Below, piece by piece: positions 25,232-33,086 of a stretch of DNA of 37,819 nt. The notes under the pieces are model-generated. The model was not told the origin of the DNA. It saw nothing but the letters and a program-made list of their open reading frames with translations, and ran no database searches. Source of the stretch: Anaerolineae bacterium (GTDB taxonomy: Bacteria > Chloroflexota > Anaerolineae > B4-G1 > DUEL01); assembly GCA_016931695.1 (NCBI GenBank), contig JAFGEI010000037.1:1-37819 (forward strand). Direction: 5' to 3'. A program made the position numbers and the translations under genes. The first letter of the stretch is position 1. Every line of letters starts with the position of its first letter.

Positions 25232-26542
25232 TCACAGCTCTTCCAGGAACCGGGCCGCATCCGGGATCGCCAGCAGCTTTTCGCGGAAATAGACATTGAC
25301 CATGTCCTGTACTTTGTCGCGCGAATCCCCGATCAGCCCGGACCACTCGCTCCCCAAATCCCTGACCCCCGTGACATCATCGCGCAGCCGGATCAGTGCC
25401 ATGACGACCTCGACCTCTTGCGGCCCATCGCACGTTTCGATCACGTCCCGGATCAACTCGTCGGTCTGCTGGATCACCGACTCCCGATCAATAGAGGAGT
25501 TTTTCCGGCCGGCATCGTCGAGAGTATCGAGCAGCGACCAGACCTGGTAGAGAAGCGCTGCCGGCTCGTCGAACAACTCGCGGATAAAGGCCGCCGCTTC
25601 GTGCCGGCCAGTGAGTCGGAAAATGTTATAGAGCCGCTTGGCCGCCTTGCCATAGTTGACCGGGTCGCTGGTGTACTTTTGCACCTGGCCGGTCAACTGC
25701 TCGACATACTCCCCCAATGCCTGGGGGGAGATATGATGGGACAGCTTGGCGAACAATGGCACCGACTCGGCTTCCAGGTACACCTCCTGGAAATAGGGGT
25801 CGAGGAAGCCGTCCAGGGGTACGATCTCGCCGTCGGGCCGCTCCCAGGTCACGTCGAGCATGTTGCTGGCATTGACCACCCGGCCGAGCTCTGGCTCGGC
25901 AATGACCCAATCCATCTTGCACCAGCCGGGATCCAGGCAGCCATACTCCCACTCCACCACCCACGGCTGCCCGTCAGGACGAAGGACCTGGATTTGACCG
26001 CTCTTGACCTCTTCCGGCCCCCAGGTAATAGAAGAGCCGGCGGTCACCCGCTTCCCTTCCCGGACCACGTCCGTCTTCCAGGTGCCAAAACGCACCTCGA
26101 TCAACTGGTAGTTGGGCCCCTCGAAATACTCCAGCGCCTTGTCCCGCATCAGCTGGGCCAGGATCTGCGTCGCCTCCTCCCGCGTCGGGGCATGGATGTT
26201 GACCCGTTCAAAATAGTCGCAATCGCCGGGATAGCGCTGGATGCGCCCCTGGGCCGCACTGCCCGACAGGCTCACCGCTGTTTCCACGTTGGGCAGGTCT
26301 GGCAGTTGAACGATATCCGCAATCCGCCGGTACCGCTCCAACGTGGCGGGGTCAAAATCGAGCAGGGTAACGCGGTGGCCGAACACGCCGATTTCCGTGT
26401 CCAGCGCCCAGTCCGCTCCCGTCTTGTCCGCCGCCATCGCCGTCAGCCACTGCGCCACGTCGCTCTCATCCACTTCTACGCCCAACGCCTGCGCGGTGCG
26501 GATGATCCGTTCCACCTCAGCTTGGGGGTCTCGTTCTTCCAT
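25232..26542 (-). CDS. Unassigned protein with nucleotidyltransferase-like motif
   Basis: This 436-residue soluble protein follows GAGGAG. I know no named family for it. Residues 91-112 read SLSGSAAQGRIQRYPGDCDYFE: a Gly-Ser followed 12 residues later by Asp107-x-Asp109. This resembles the hG[S/G]...DhD signature of the polymerase-beta nucleotidyltransferase fold. A possible third acid is Asp211 in CKMDWVIA. Residues 136-205 (YFEGPNYQLIEVRFGTWK and WVVEWEYG) look like beta strands around such a core. The C-terminal half (about 265-436) is helical. If the motif is real it could transfer nucleotides to RNA, protein or a small molecule. It lies downstream of acpP on the same strand, 100 bases away. 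Confidence 0.6.
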   Translation of the reverse strand: MEERDPQAEVERIIRTAQALGVEVDESDVAQWLTAMAADKTGADWALDTEIGVFGHRVTLLDFDPATLERYRRIADIVQLPDLPNVETAVSLSGSAAQGRIQRYPGDCDYFERVNIHAPTREEATQILAQLMRDKALEYFEGPNYQLIEVRFGTWKTDVVREGKRVTAGSSITWGPEEVKSGQIQVLRPDGQPWVVEWEYGCLDPGWCKMDWVIAEPELGRVVNASNMLDVTWERPDGEIVPLDGFLDPYFQEVYLEAESVPLFAKLSHHISPQALGEYVEQLTGQVQKYTSDPVNYGKAAKRLYNIFRLTGRHEAAAFIRELFDEPAALLYQVWSLLDTLDDAGRKNSSIDRESVIQQTDELIRDVIETCDGPQEVEVVMALIRLRDDVTGVRDLGSEWSGLIGDSRDKVQDMVNVYFREKLLAIPDAARFLEEL

Positions 26543-26642
26543 TTTTTCTCCTCAGCAAACAAGGCAAAAAAGGCCCCCGGCTTGAAAGCCCTCCCGCCGA
26601 CGACCTCCTTTTTCTATCCGCAGTAACGACCCACAAGAGAGT

Positions 26643-26870
26643 TTATGTCATACGTTCCTCGATGTACTTGACGACGTCCCCCACCGTTCGAATCTGCTGC
26701 GCTTCCTCGTCCGAGATCTCGCCGCCAAACCGCTCCTCAAACTCCATGACCAACTCGACCAGGTCGAGCGAGTCCGCTCCCAAATCCTCGCGGAAGCGCG
26801 CTTCCATCGTCACGTCTTCGGGATCAACCCCCAACAAATCAACGATGATCTCTTTTACCGATTCAAACAT
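26643..26870 (-). CDS. acpP: Acyl carrier protein
   Basis: This 75-residue acidic protein has the four-helix ACP pattern. The phosphopantetheine site is Ser34 in [10 protein letters not shown] (31-40), followed by [16 protein letters not shown]. It carries acyl intermediates in fatty acid synthesis. No other fab gene is in the window. GGAGGTG precedes the ATG. The promoter diverges from that of the polyprenyl synthase gene, and the two share an inverted repeat at 27000-27039. A weak stem (GGCTT/AAGCC) with a downstream T-tract follows the gene near 26565-26590. Confidence 0.95.
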   Translation of the reverse strand: MFESVKEIIVDLLGVDPEDVTMEARFREDLGADSLDLVELVMEFEERFGGEISDEEAQQIRTVGDVVKYIEERMT

Positions 26871-26979
26871 TTTTCACCTCCAAAAGTTACAGGCTGGGAT
26901 AATCGCTTCTCGCCATCCACGCCCCCTACTCTCCGGGCCTGGGAGAGCAGACAGGGAGATTGGCTGCTAACCTGGACGT

Positions 26980-27007
26980 ATTGTATCCACCTGGTGAAAT
27001 TTGTCAA
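26980..27007 (-). promoter_or_regulatory. acpP promoter
   Basis: On the minus strand, a perfect TTGACA (27002-27007), a 16-base spacer and TACAAT (26980-26985). The leader would be about 100 bases. Confidence 0.75.
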
Positions 27008-27039
27008 ACATCCGGGCCGGCTCGCGACCGTTTGACAAA
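27000..27039. promoter_or_regulatory. Inverted repeat spanning two divergent -35 boxes
   Basis: TTTGTCAAAC (27000-27009) and GTTTGACAAA (27030-27039) form perfect 10-bp arms around 20 bases. Each arm contains the -35 element of one of the divergent promoters. Part of the symmetry follows from both boxes being TTGACA, but the match extends beyond the hexamers, so a shared operator is possible. Confidence 0.45.
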
Positions 27040-27060
27040 CACAGCCGCCGCTGGTATGAT
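27032..27060 (+). promoter_or_regulatory. Promoter for the polyprenyl synthase gene
   Basis: A perfect TTGACA (27032-27037), a 17-base spacer and TATGAT (27055-27060). The predicted start near 27067 leaves a leader of about 97 bases. Confidence 0.75.
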
Positions 27061-27140
27061 GCGCTGAAAAGCGCCCGGGCAACCAGCTTCTACAGTTGAA
27101 ACACCGGCTACGGGCAAAAGTTACGTCACTGCAAGTGACG
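27061..27140 (+). other. Structured leader of the polyprenyl synthase gene
   Basis: Two strong hairpins are visible: GCGCT-GAAA-AGCGC (27061-27074, GNRA-type loop) and CGTCACT-GCA-AGTGACG (27124-27140). The first overlaps the likely transcript start. I cannot match the whole to a known riboswitch. Confidence 0.4.
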
Positions 27141-27163
27141 AGGCAACGACACGCAAAGCATCT

Positions 27164-28186
27164 ATGACCGTACAACTGGCAACCGAGCGCTATCTTTCTG
27201 CCCTCGAGGCAGAGATGCAAGCCCTGTTTGTCCCGGCCCTGCCCGAACTGGGTGACTTTTACGGCTACCTGCGTTATCATCTCGGTTGGGCCGACGAGCA
27301 CTTGCAGCCGGCCCAGGCCAAAAGCGGGAAACGACTGCGGCCCATCTTTTGCCTCCTGGCCTACGAAGCGTGTGGCAGGAGCGATTGGGAGCGCGCGCTG
27401 CCCGCCGCCGCCGCGGTAGAACTGCTCCACAATTTCTCCCTGATCCACGACGACATCGAGGACAATGACGCCACCCGCCGGGGACGTCCTACCCTGTGGG
27501 CGCTGTGGGGCATTCCCCAGGCCATCAACGCCGGCGACGCCATGTACGCGCTCACTCAGCTGACCCTGCTGCGCCTGTCAGAACGGGCAGTTCCGGACCA
27601 CATCACCGTCCACGCCGCCACGCTGCTGAACCAAACCTGCCTGCAACTGACCGAAGGCCAGTTCCTCGACATCCGCTTTGAAACAGCCTCTCGCGTCCCC
27701 ATCGCCACCTACCTGCAGATGATCGAGCGCAAAACCGCATCGCTTCTCGCCGCTTCCGGCGAGTTGGGGGCCTGGATCGCCGAGGGGGCGCCAGCGCAAA
27801 GAAGCGGGATGTGCAACTTTGGCCGCCACCTGGGCCTGGCCTTTCAAATCCAGGACGACATCCTCGGCATCTGGGGGGACCCCCAGGTGACGGGGAAACC
27901 GGTGGGATCGGACCTGCTGCGGCGCAAAAAGACGATGCCGATTCTCCACGCGCTCTCCCAGAGCGATTCTCTCTCCAGCCTCTTGCAGCAGCAGGAGCTG
28001 TCCCCGGCCGACATCCAGCGCGCAATGGCACTGCTGGAAAAGACCGGCAGCCGCGATTGGACGCAGGCGCAAGCGGAGGAACAGACTGCGCTGGCGCTGC
28101 AAGCGCTCGACAGCAGCCCCTTGATCGATCCGGCGGCCACCCACCTGCGCGAACTGGCCCTCCGCCTGCTCAATCGATCCCAATAG
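27164..28186 (+). CDS. Polyprenyl (isoprenyl) diphosphate synthase
   Basis: This 340-residue trans-prenyltransferase condenses IPP with allylic diphosphates. GKRLRP (55-60) is the IPP-binding motif. The first Asp-rich motif is DDIED at 96-100 in LIHDDIEDND, followed by RRGRPT. The second is FQIQDDILGIWGD in the C-terminal half, where the usual fifth-position Asp is Gly, a variant I believe is tolerated in related enzymes. Product length (C15-C25 or longer) cannot be set from sequence. It is followed 6 bases later by a GT-C glycosyltransferase that would use a polyprenyl-phosphate sugar, so it may feed a lipid carrier pool. Confidence 0.92.
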   Translation: MTVQLATERYLSALEAEMQALFVPALPELGDFYGYLRYHLGWADEHLQPAQAKSGKRLRPIFCLLAYEACGRSDWERALPAAAAVELLHNFSLIHDDIEDNDATRRGRPTLWALWGIPQAINAGDAMYALTQLTLLRLSERAVPDHITVHAATLLNQTCLQLTEGQFLDIRFETASRVPIATYLQMIERKTASLLAASGELGAWIAEGAPAQRSGMCNFGRHLGLAFQIQDDILGIWGDPQVTGKPVGSDLLRRKKTMPILHALSQSDSLSSLLQQQELSPADIQRAMALLEKTGSRDWTQAQAEEQTALALQALDSSPLIDPAATHLRELALRLLNRSQ

Positions 28187-28192
28187 CCTGCA

Positions 28193-29665
28193 ATGGCTCG
28201 CCAACCCTCCCTCCACCGGCTGCCTCTCGCCCGCCTCTACCTGCTTGCAGGCCTCTCGATCATCCTCTACCTGGTGGCCTTTATCCTGCCCTACAATCTC
28301 TTGACCTACGTCAAAGACTCTCCCATCAGCCTGCCCGAGATCGCCCAACGGCAATACCTGCCCGCGGCGACTTTTCTGCTCGCCTTTGCCACCCTCTTCG
28401 CCGCCTACGGGCTGGCCTACCAGACCTGCCAGCGCCAGGCCGACCGCAGGATCGTCCCCTTCGTCCTGCTCGCGGGAACGGCGTGCGCCATATTGCTGAG
28501 CCTGATGCACCCCGGCGGCGCCGGAGACGTGATCGATTACGTTAGCCAGGGAGAAACGCTGGGCATCCACGGCGAAAACCCGCTCGTCGTTCCGCCGGAG
28601 CAGGTGCCCGGGGCAGTTTTTGCCCGCTACTCTGGCTACCGGCACGTCACCTCAAACTATGGGCCGCTGTGGACCTGGATCAGCGCCCTGGTGGTGCGAA
28701 CCGTCGACGGGGAAAACCTGGCCCTGCAGATCCTCGCTTTCAAGGGAATTGCCGTGCTCGCCTACCTGGCCCAGGCCCTGCTCATCTATGCCATCCTCCG
28801 CCGCTCCAACCCGCAGCAGGCAGTGGCAGGCCTGCTGCTCTTTGCCTGGAACCCCCTCGTCCTCTACGAATTTGCCGCCAACGGACACAACGACGCGACG
28901 ATGATGGCTTTTGCGCTGCTGGGAATCCTCATGTGGCAGATGGATCGCCCCTTCCTCATGGTCGCCGCGCTGACCTTTTCCTTCCTGGTCAAGATTCCCA
29001 CCGCACCGCTCCTGCCAATTTTCCTGCTTGCCGCCGCCCGCCGGCGGGGCCCAGGCCGTCCATTTTGGGCCACGCTGATTGCCGGCCTCCTGCTGACGGC
29101 AGCGATCACCGGCCTGGCCTATCTCTCGCTACCCGACCCCCTGCTGGCGCTGTCTCACCTCTCGAATCGCGCCCACCTCTTCACCCATTCGCTGCCCAAG
29201 ATCGGCGTCCTGCTGCTGCAGCTGGCCGGCGCCAGCGCGCCCGCTGCCGAGTCCATCGTCAGGTCCGCTGCCCTCGGCCTCCTGGGTGCGTGGTACACCA
29301 TGCTGCTGTGGCAAACCGGCGTACACCCAACCCGGCCGGTGCGACACGCCTACCACTTTGTGCTCTTTCTCCTTCTATTCACTACCCTGTGGTTCCAACC
29401 CTGGTACGTCACGTGGCTGGTGGCCCTGGCCGCTCTCTTCCCCTCGCCGCAGGCCCCCGGCCAGGCCAGCCTGTTCAGCTTTACCGCCGCGGCCTCTTAC
29501 CTGGTCTATGGGTTCCTCTGGTTTTGGATCCCTCCCGTCGCCAACTGGGGCAACAACCTGGGCATCCACCTCATCGCCGTGACCGTCACCTACCTGGCAC
29601 CCTGGATTTTCCTCGCTACGCGCAGAGACCGGGGCGGCTGGCACTTGCTTCAACAGGTCAAGTAG
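28193..29665 (+). CDS. GT-C fold membrane glycosyltransferase (GT87/MptA-like)
   Basis: This is a 490-residue protein with about 11-12 membrane helices. The first extracellular loop, near 105-130, has GGAGDVIDYVSQGETLGIHGENPLV cut by short gaps. This is the acid-containing loop that marks polyprenyl-phosphate-dependent mannosyltransferases of the GT-C type. SNYGPLWTW (about 155-163), WNPLVLYEFAANGHND and FLVKIPTAPLLP follow, as in GT87/DUF2029 and MptA/B relatives. It would transfer a sugar from a polyprenyl-phosphate donor outside the membrane. A matching donor synthase could be the GT2 at 11018-12016. The gene starts 6 bases after the polyprenyl synthase stop, with no clear Shine-Dalgarno. 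Confidence 0.8.
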   Translation: MARQPSLHRLPLARLYLLAGLSIILYLVAFILPYNLLTYVKDSPISLPEIAQRQYLPAATFLLAFATLFAAYGLAYQTCQRQADRRIVPFVLLAGTACAILLSLMHPGGAGDVIDYVSQGETLGIHGENPLVVPPEQVPGAVFARYSGYRHVTSNYGPLWTWISALVVRTVDGENLALQILAFKGIAVLAYLAQALLIYAILRRSNPQQAVAGLLLFAWNPLVLYEFAANGHNDATMMAFALLGILMWQMDRPFLMVAALTFSFLVKIPTAPLLPIFLLAAARRRGPGRPFWATLIAGLLLTAAITGLAYLSLPDPLLALSHLSNRAHLFTHSLPKIGVLLLQLAGASAPAAESIVRSAALGLLGAWYTMLLWQTGVHPTRPVRHAYHFVLFLLLFTTLWFQPWYVTWLVALAALFPSPQAPGQASLFSFTAAASYLVYGFLWFWIPPVANWGNNLGIHLIAVTVTYLAPWIFLATRRDRGGWHLLQQVK

Positions 29666-29697
29666 GGCAGGTTTCTCCCTTGCCCGTTCCCCGCGCC

Positions 29698-29726
29698 TTG
29701 TCCTTCACCGCCATACGGGGTATACT
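29698..29726 (+). promoter_or_regulatory. Promoter for the methyltransferase gene
   Basis: TTGTCC (29698-29703), a 17-base spacer and TATACT (29721-29726). The start would be about 28 bases before the ATG at 29761. Confidence 0.55.
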
Positions 29727-29760
29727 AGTACCAGCACAACCTCATGGGAGGGAAGGGGAA

Positions 29761-30498
29761 ATGGCCACCCTGATGACACGCTATTTCAAATCCCTGTACT
29801 TTCGCGCTCACGACACATCCTACCGCTTTGCCGTGAGCGAAATTGCCGCGGCATTGCACGCCGGCGGCCGCTGCCTCGACTGCGGCGCACACAAAGGAGA
29901 AGTGTACGAGGCAATCACCCAGCACATCCCCCTGCCCCCAGAGCGCTACCTCGGCCTCGACTGGAGCGCGGAAAACGTCAAGGCTGCTGCCACAAAGGGC
30001 CTGCACGTCATCCGGGGCGACCTGAACGCCAATCTCCCCTACCGCGAGGGGCAGTTCCGCTGCGTCTTTGCCCTCTCGGTGCTGGAGCACTTGCTCTACG
30101 GCTGCCACTTTATCCGCGAGGCTTACCGCGTGCTGGAACCGGGTGGCTGCCTGGTCCTGCTGACGCCCAATGTCAGCACCTTGTTCAACATCTTTTTGCT
30201 CGTGCTGGGCAAAATGCCTTCCAGCGGGCCCTATCCCGACTCGGCCGCCCTGATGCAGGAGCAATGGCCGATCAAGATCATTGACTTTGAGGCGGACGTC
30301 GAGAGCGATGTCCCCATGTACCGGCACCTGGTGGTTTTCAGCTACCGCGTGCTGCCGCGGTTCTTGCACATGACCGGCTTTCCCACGGTGCGCGGGCGGG
30401 CGTTCGGACTCTACCCCTTCCCGAACCTGGTCCAACCGCTGCTGGAAAAGCTGGACCCCTACCACTGCCACCAGATGGTCTTTGTCGCCCAAAAGTAG
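29761..30498 (+). CDS. Class I SAM-dependent methyltransferase
   Basis: This 245-residue protein starts at an ATG preceded by GGGAGGGAAGGGG; the longer upstream frame lies inside the GT-C gene and is not used. CLDCGAHKGEVYEAI near 39-53 is motif I. YLGLDWSAENVKAA ends in the acidic strand, DLNANLPY is motif II, and CVFALSVLEHLLY with EAYRVLEPGGCLVLLTPNV are motifs III-IV of the methyltransf_11 group. The C-terminal part has a hydrophobic patch (about 140-152), perhaps a membrane-contacting segment. The substrate is unknown; a small molecule, glycan or lipid is plausible next to glycan and prenyl genes. Confidence 0.85.
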   Translation: MATLMTRYFKSLYFRAHDTSYRFAVSEIAAALHAGGRCLDCGAHKGEVYEAITQHIPLPPERYLGLDWSAENVKAAATKGLHVIRGDLNANLPYREGQFRCVFALSVLEHLLYGCHFIREAYRVLEPGGCLVLLTPNVSTLFNIFLLVLGKMPSSGPYPDSAALMQEQWPIKIIDFEADVESDVPMYRHLVVFSYRVLPRFLHMTGFPTVRGRAFGLYPFPNLVQPLLEKLDPYHCHQMVFVAQK

Positions 30499-30536
30499 GC
30501 GCTCTGGAGGGTGTATGCAAAACTTGGGGGAGCGTT

Positions 30537-30767
30537 AAAAATCAGCCACGAATTGACACGAATTTTGCCTCAATTCGTGCAAATTCGTGTTAACTCGACA
30601 ATGGCACACTTCAACATTGGATGCTCTACCGCAGTGGGAGAAGGGGGAAAAGGGGGGTTTCGCAGGCGGCAAAGCCGCCTGCGAAACCCCCCTTTTCCCC
30701 CTTCCCCGTGCTTGGCAGAGCAATCTACTGAGATGTGCCATTGTCAAATTAATTCGTGGCCGATTTT
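30537..30767. repeat. Long nested palindromic element, copy B
   Basis: This fills most of the 30499-30857 gap. Outer arms: AAAATCAGCCACGAATT (30538-30554) with AATTCGTGGCCGATTTT (30751-30767), one mismatch in 17. Middle arms: GACAATGGCACA (30597-30608) with TGTGCCATTGTC (30734-30745), perfect. Inner stem: 30 bp perfect, 30641-30670 with 30674-30703, loop AAA. Direct copies of ATTCGTG lie in the left shoulder. The inner part matches copy A at 1-104. The structure suggests a small non-coding mobile element or nested insertions. No gene is seen here. Confidence 0.8.
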
Positions 30768-30857
30768 CTGCCGCTCGGTTAGACCAACACTCAAGAGGGA
30801 GACTGTCGGATTTTTGATTTGCGCCAAAGAAAAAACCGGTGTACCATTGGTAAGAAG

Positions 30858-31559
30858 ATGAAAACCCACAGCCCGCTGATTCAGGCACTCTTTAGCGAGG
30901 AAACACTGTTGCTCCAGGAGGTCATGCGGACAGTCCACCTGGAAGACGGGCAGGTCCTCTTCCAGCGTGGCGATCCGGGCGACGCCCTCTACGTCATCGA
31001 GTCAGGAACCGTGCGTATTTTCACCGTCGACGACAACGGCCGCGAGATCACGCTCAACAACCTGGATGCGGGCGAGGCCTTTGGAGAACTGGCCCTTCTC
31101 GACGGCCGGCCGCGATCTGCCAGCATCTCGGCCATCGGCCCGGTCACTTTGCACCGCCTGAGCAGACAGGACTTTTTGGAGCGGGTTCATCGCTCGCCCG
31201 CACTGACCCAGTCGGTGATCCAGCTGCTCAGCGACCGGGCGCGCCACCTGACCGATTACATCGAAAAGCTGGGGCTTTGGGCGCGCATGGTGGCCCAACA
31301 AGATTACACTCAAGTCATCAACAGCATTGAGGAGACCCTGTCGAGCCCCGACCACACCCTGTCCGCCGTCGCCGAATCGGTCAAGACGATGGTCCAGGCC
31401 ATCCGCGAGCGCGAAGAACGGCTGCGCCAGGAGGCCATCCGCCTGCGCATCCAAATCGACCACGCCAGCAAAGAACGCCAGGTCTCGCAGATTACCGAGA
31501 CCGAGTACTTTCAGAACCTGGTCCAACAGGCCAGCCAACTACGCGGGCAGGCGTCCTAG
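30858..31559 (+). CDS. Cyclic-nucleotide-binding domain protein with helical tail
   Basis: This is a 233-residue cytoplasmic protein. I use ATG 30858; an in-frame TTG at 30819 has no better site. A cNMP-binding beta-barrel covers about 20-130: GQVLFQRGDPGDALYVIESG, then AGEAFGELALLDGRPRSAS, the phosphate-binding cassette with its Glu and Arg. A helical region (130-233) shows heptad-like Glu/Arg/Gln text, suggesting dimerisation or partner binding. There is no CRP helix-turn-helix, so it is a sensor rather than a transcription factor. It ends immediately before the next gene, whose first 240 residues are a close paralogue (for example FQRGDPGDAxYVIESG is shared). Confidence 0.88.
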   Translation: MKTHSPLIQALFSEETLLLQEVMRTVHLEDGQVLFQRGDPGDALYVIESGTVRIFTVDDNGREITLNNLDAGEAFGELALLDGRPRSASISAIGPVTLHRLSRQDFLERVHRSPALTQSVIQLLSDRARHLTDYIEKLGLWARMVAQQDYTQVINSIEETLSSPDHTLSAVAESVKTMVQAIREREERLRQEAIRLRIQIDHASKERQVSQITETEYFQNLVQQASQLRGQAS

Positions 31560-33077
31560 ATGACCGACCCAACTTTGCAGATCCGCACCCTCCTGTACCA
31601 GGAAATCCGATCGCTCAAGAATGCGATGGAGCGGATCCACCTGCAGGACGGGGAGATTCTCTTCCAGCGCGGCGACCCCGGTGACGCCTTTTACGTCATC
31701 GAGTCCGGCCAGGTACGGGTCTTTACCTACGACGAACGGGGCAAGGAACTGACCCTCAATACGCTCCAGGCCGGCGAGGCCTTTGGCGAACTGGCCCTGG
31801 TCGACGATCAACCGCGTTCCGCCAGCGTGTCCGCCGTGGGGCCGGTCACACTGCTGCAGCTCTGCCGCGAGGACTTTGTACAATCGGTACACAGCTCTCC
31901 CGCCCTAACCCAGGCCGTCATCCAGTTGCTCAGCGAGCGATCCCGACACATGATCAGCTACGTCGAATGGTTGGGCCAATGGACCCGGCTGGTGGCCGAA
32001 GGGCATTACGACCAGGCCATGAACAGCCTGGATGCCGGCCGCGAGGCCCAGGACGACGCCCTGGCAGCCGTCGCCGACGCCGTCGGCAGCATGGTCCAAG
32101 TGGTCAAGAAAAGGGAAGAACAGCTACGTCAGGAGGTGGCCCAACTACAAATCCAGATCGACGAAAAAAAACGACAACGACACGTTGCCGAGATCACGGA
32201 AACCGATTATTTCAAGGGACTCGCCGAGCGCGCCAATCGCCTGCGACAACGAGCGGCAGAGATTCGGAAAGAGTCCGCCCAACCGATATCTCTTGAGGAG
32301 GTTACAATGAGCAAAATTGTCTCCATTCACTCTTTTAGAGGAGGTACTGGAAAATCAAACATCAGTGCCAACGTAGCGGCCCAACTGGCCGTCAAGGGCC
32401 ACCGGGTCGGGGTCATCGACACGGACATCCAGTCCCCCGGTATCCACGTCCTCTTTGGCATGGACGAGGAAAAGATCGACAAGGCCCTGAACGACTATTT
32501 GTGGGGCCGCTGTGCGATCGAAGAGACCGCTTACGACGTGGGAGCCAAGTTCAACGAAGGCGAAGTCGTGCTGATGAGCGGCGGCATGTACCTGATCCCC
32601 TCTAGCCTCCGCGCGGGCGAGATCGCGCGCGTCCTGCAGGAAGGCTACGACGTGGGGATGCTCAACGAGGGCTTTCAGGCCTTGATCGAAAAGCTCAACC
32701 TGGACTATTTGATCATCGACACGCACCCGGGGCTGAACGAAGAAACCCTGCTCTCGATCGCCATCTCGGACATCCTGATCATCATCCTGCGCCCTGACCA
32801 GCAGGACTTTCAGGGAACTGCCGTCACCGTCGACGTGGCGCGCAAGCTCGACGTCCCGACCCTCTACATGGTCGTCAACAAGGCCCTCACCTCCTACGAC
32901 TTTGACGATCTGCGGCGGCAAGTCGAAGAAACCTACGACAGCGACGTCGCCTCCGTCATCCCGCTCTCCGAGGACGTCGCACGCCTGCAGTCCTCTGACA
33001 TCTTCTCCCTGCGCTACCCAGGCCATGCCGTCTCCGAAGCGATCAACCAGATCGTAACGGTCGTCGAGAAAGCGTAG
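31560..33077 (+). CDS. Cyclic-nucleotide-binding domain fused to MinD/ParA-type ATPase
   Basis: In this 505-residue fusion, residues 1-130 form a cNMP-binding barrel with AGEAFGELALVDDQPRSAS, and 130-245 a helical/coiled part like the paralogue upstream. Residues 250-505 are a deviant Walker P-loop ATPase. Its P-loop is FRGGTGKSN (about 258-266), with Arg where MinD/ParA have the signature Lys. Walker A' is VIDTDIQSPG and Walker B is YLIIDTHPGLNEE. An internal ATG at 32307 has a near-perfect GAGGAGGT 4 bases before it, so a free 256-residue ATPase is probably also made. It starts directly after the upstream TAG. Such ATPases position or switch partner complexes; here cNMP could control that. 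Confidence 0.85.
   Translation: MTDPTLQIRTLLYQEIRSLKNAMERIHLQDGEILFQRGDPGDAFYVIESGQVRVFTYDERGKELTLNTLQAGEAFGELALVDDQPRSASVSAVGPVTLLQLCREDFVQSVHSSPALTQAVIQLLSERSRHMISYVEWLGQWTRLVAEGHYDQAMNSLDAGREAQDDALAAVADAVGSMVQVVKKREEQLRQEVAQLQIQIDEKKRQRHVAEITETDYFKGLAERANRLRQRAAEIRKESAQPISLEEVTMSKIVSIHSFRGGTGKSNISANVAAQLAVKGHRVGVIDTDIQSPGIHVLFGMDEEKIDKALNDYLWGRCAIEETAYDVGAKFNEGEVVLMSGGMYLIPSSLRAGEIARVLQEGYDVGMLNEGFQALIEKLNLDYLIIDTHPGLNEETLLSIAISDILIIILRPDQQDFQGTAVTVDVARKLDVPTLYMVVNKALTSYDFDDLRRQVEETYDSDVASVIPLSEDVARLQSSDIFSLRYPGHAVSEAINQIVTVVEKA
32295..32309 (+). promoter_or_regulatory. Internal ribosome binding site and start for the ATPase part
   Basis: GAGGAGGT (32295-32302), 4 bases, then ATG 32307, in frame with the fusion. 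It sits exactly at the junction between the cNMP part and the ATPase (product MSKIVSIHSF...). It implies either two products or a recent fusion of once-separate genes. Confidence 0.7.
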
Positions 33078-33086
33078 GAACGGGAA

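Noticed and set aside
27061..27163. c-di-GMP (GEMM) riboswitch
   Set aside because: GGGCAAA and ACGCAAAGC words occur, but their spacing is wrong and the second half of the motif is missing.
28669..29760. Upstream extension of the methyltransferase frame
   Set aside because: It lies within the GT-C gene in another frame; ATG 29761 has a strong Shine-Dalgarno and starts the conserved domain.
30858..31559. CRP/FNR transcription factor
   Set aside because: No helix-turn-helix follows the cNMP domain; the tail is a charged coiled-coil-like region.
30858..33077. Family 2 encapsulin with cNMP insertion
   Set aside because: The cNMP domain is followed by a helical tail and a P-loop ATPase, with no HK97 shell fold.
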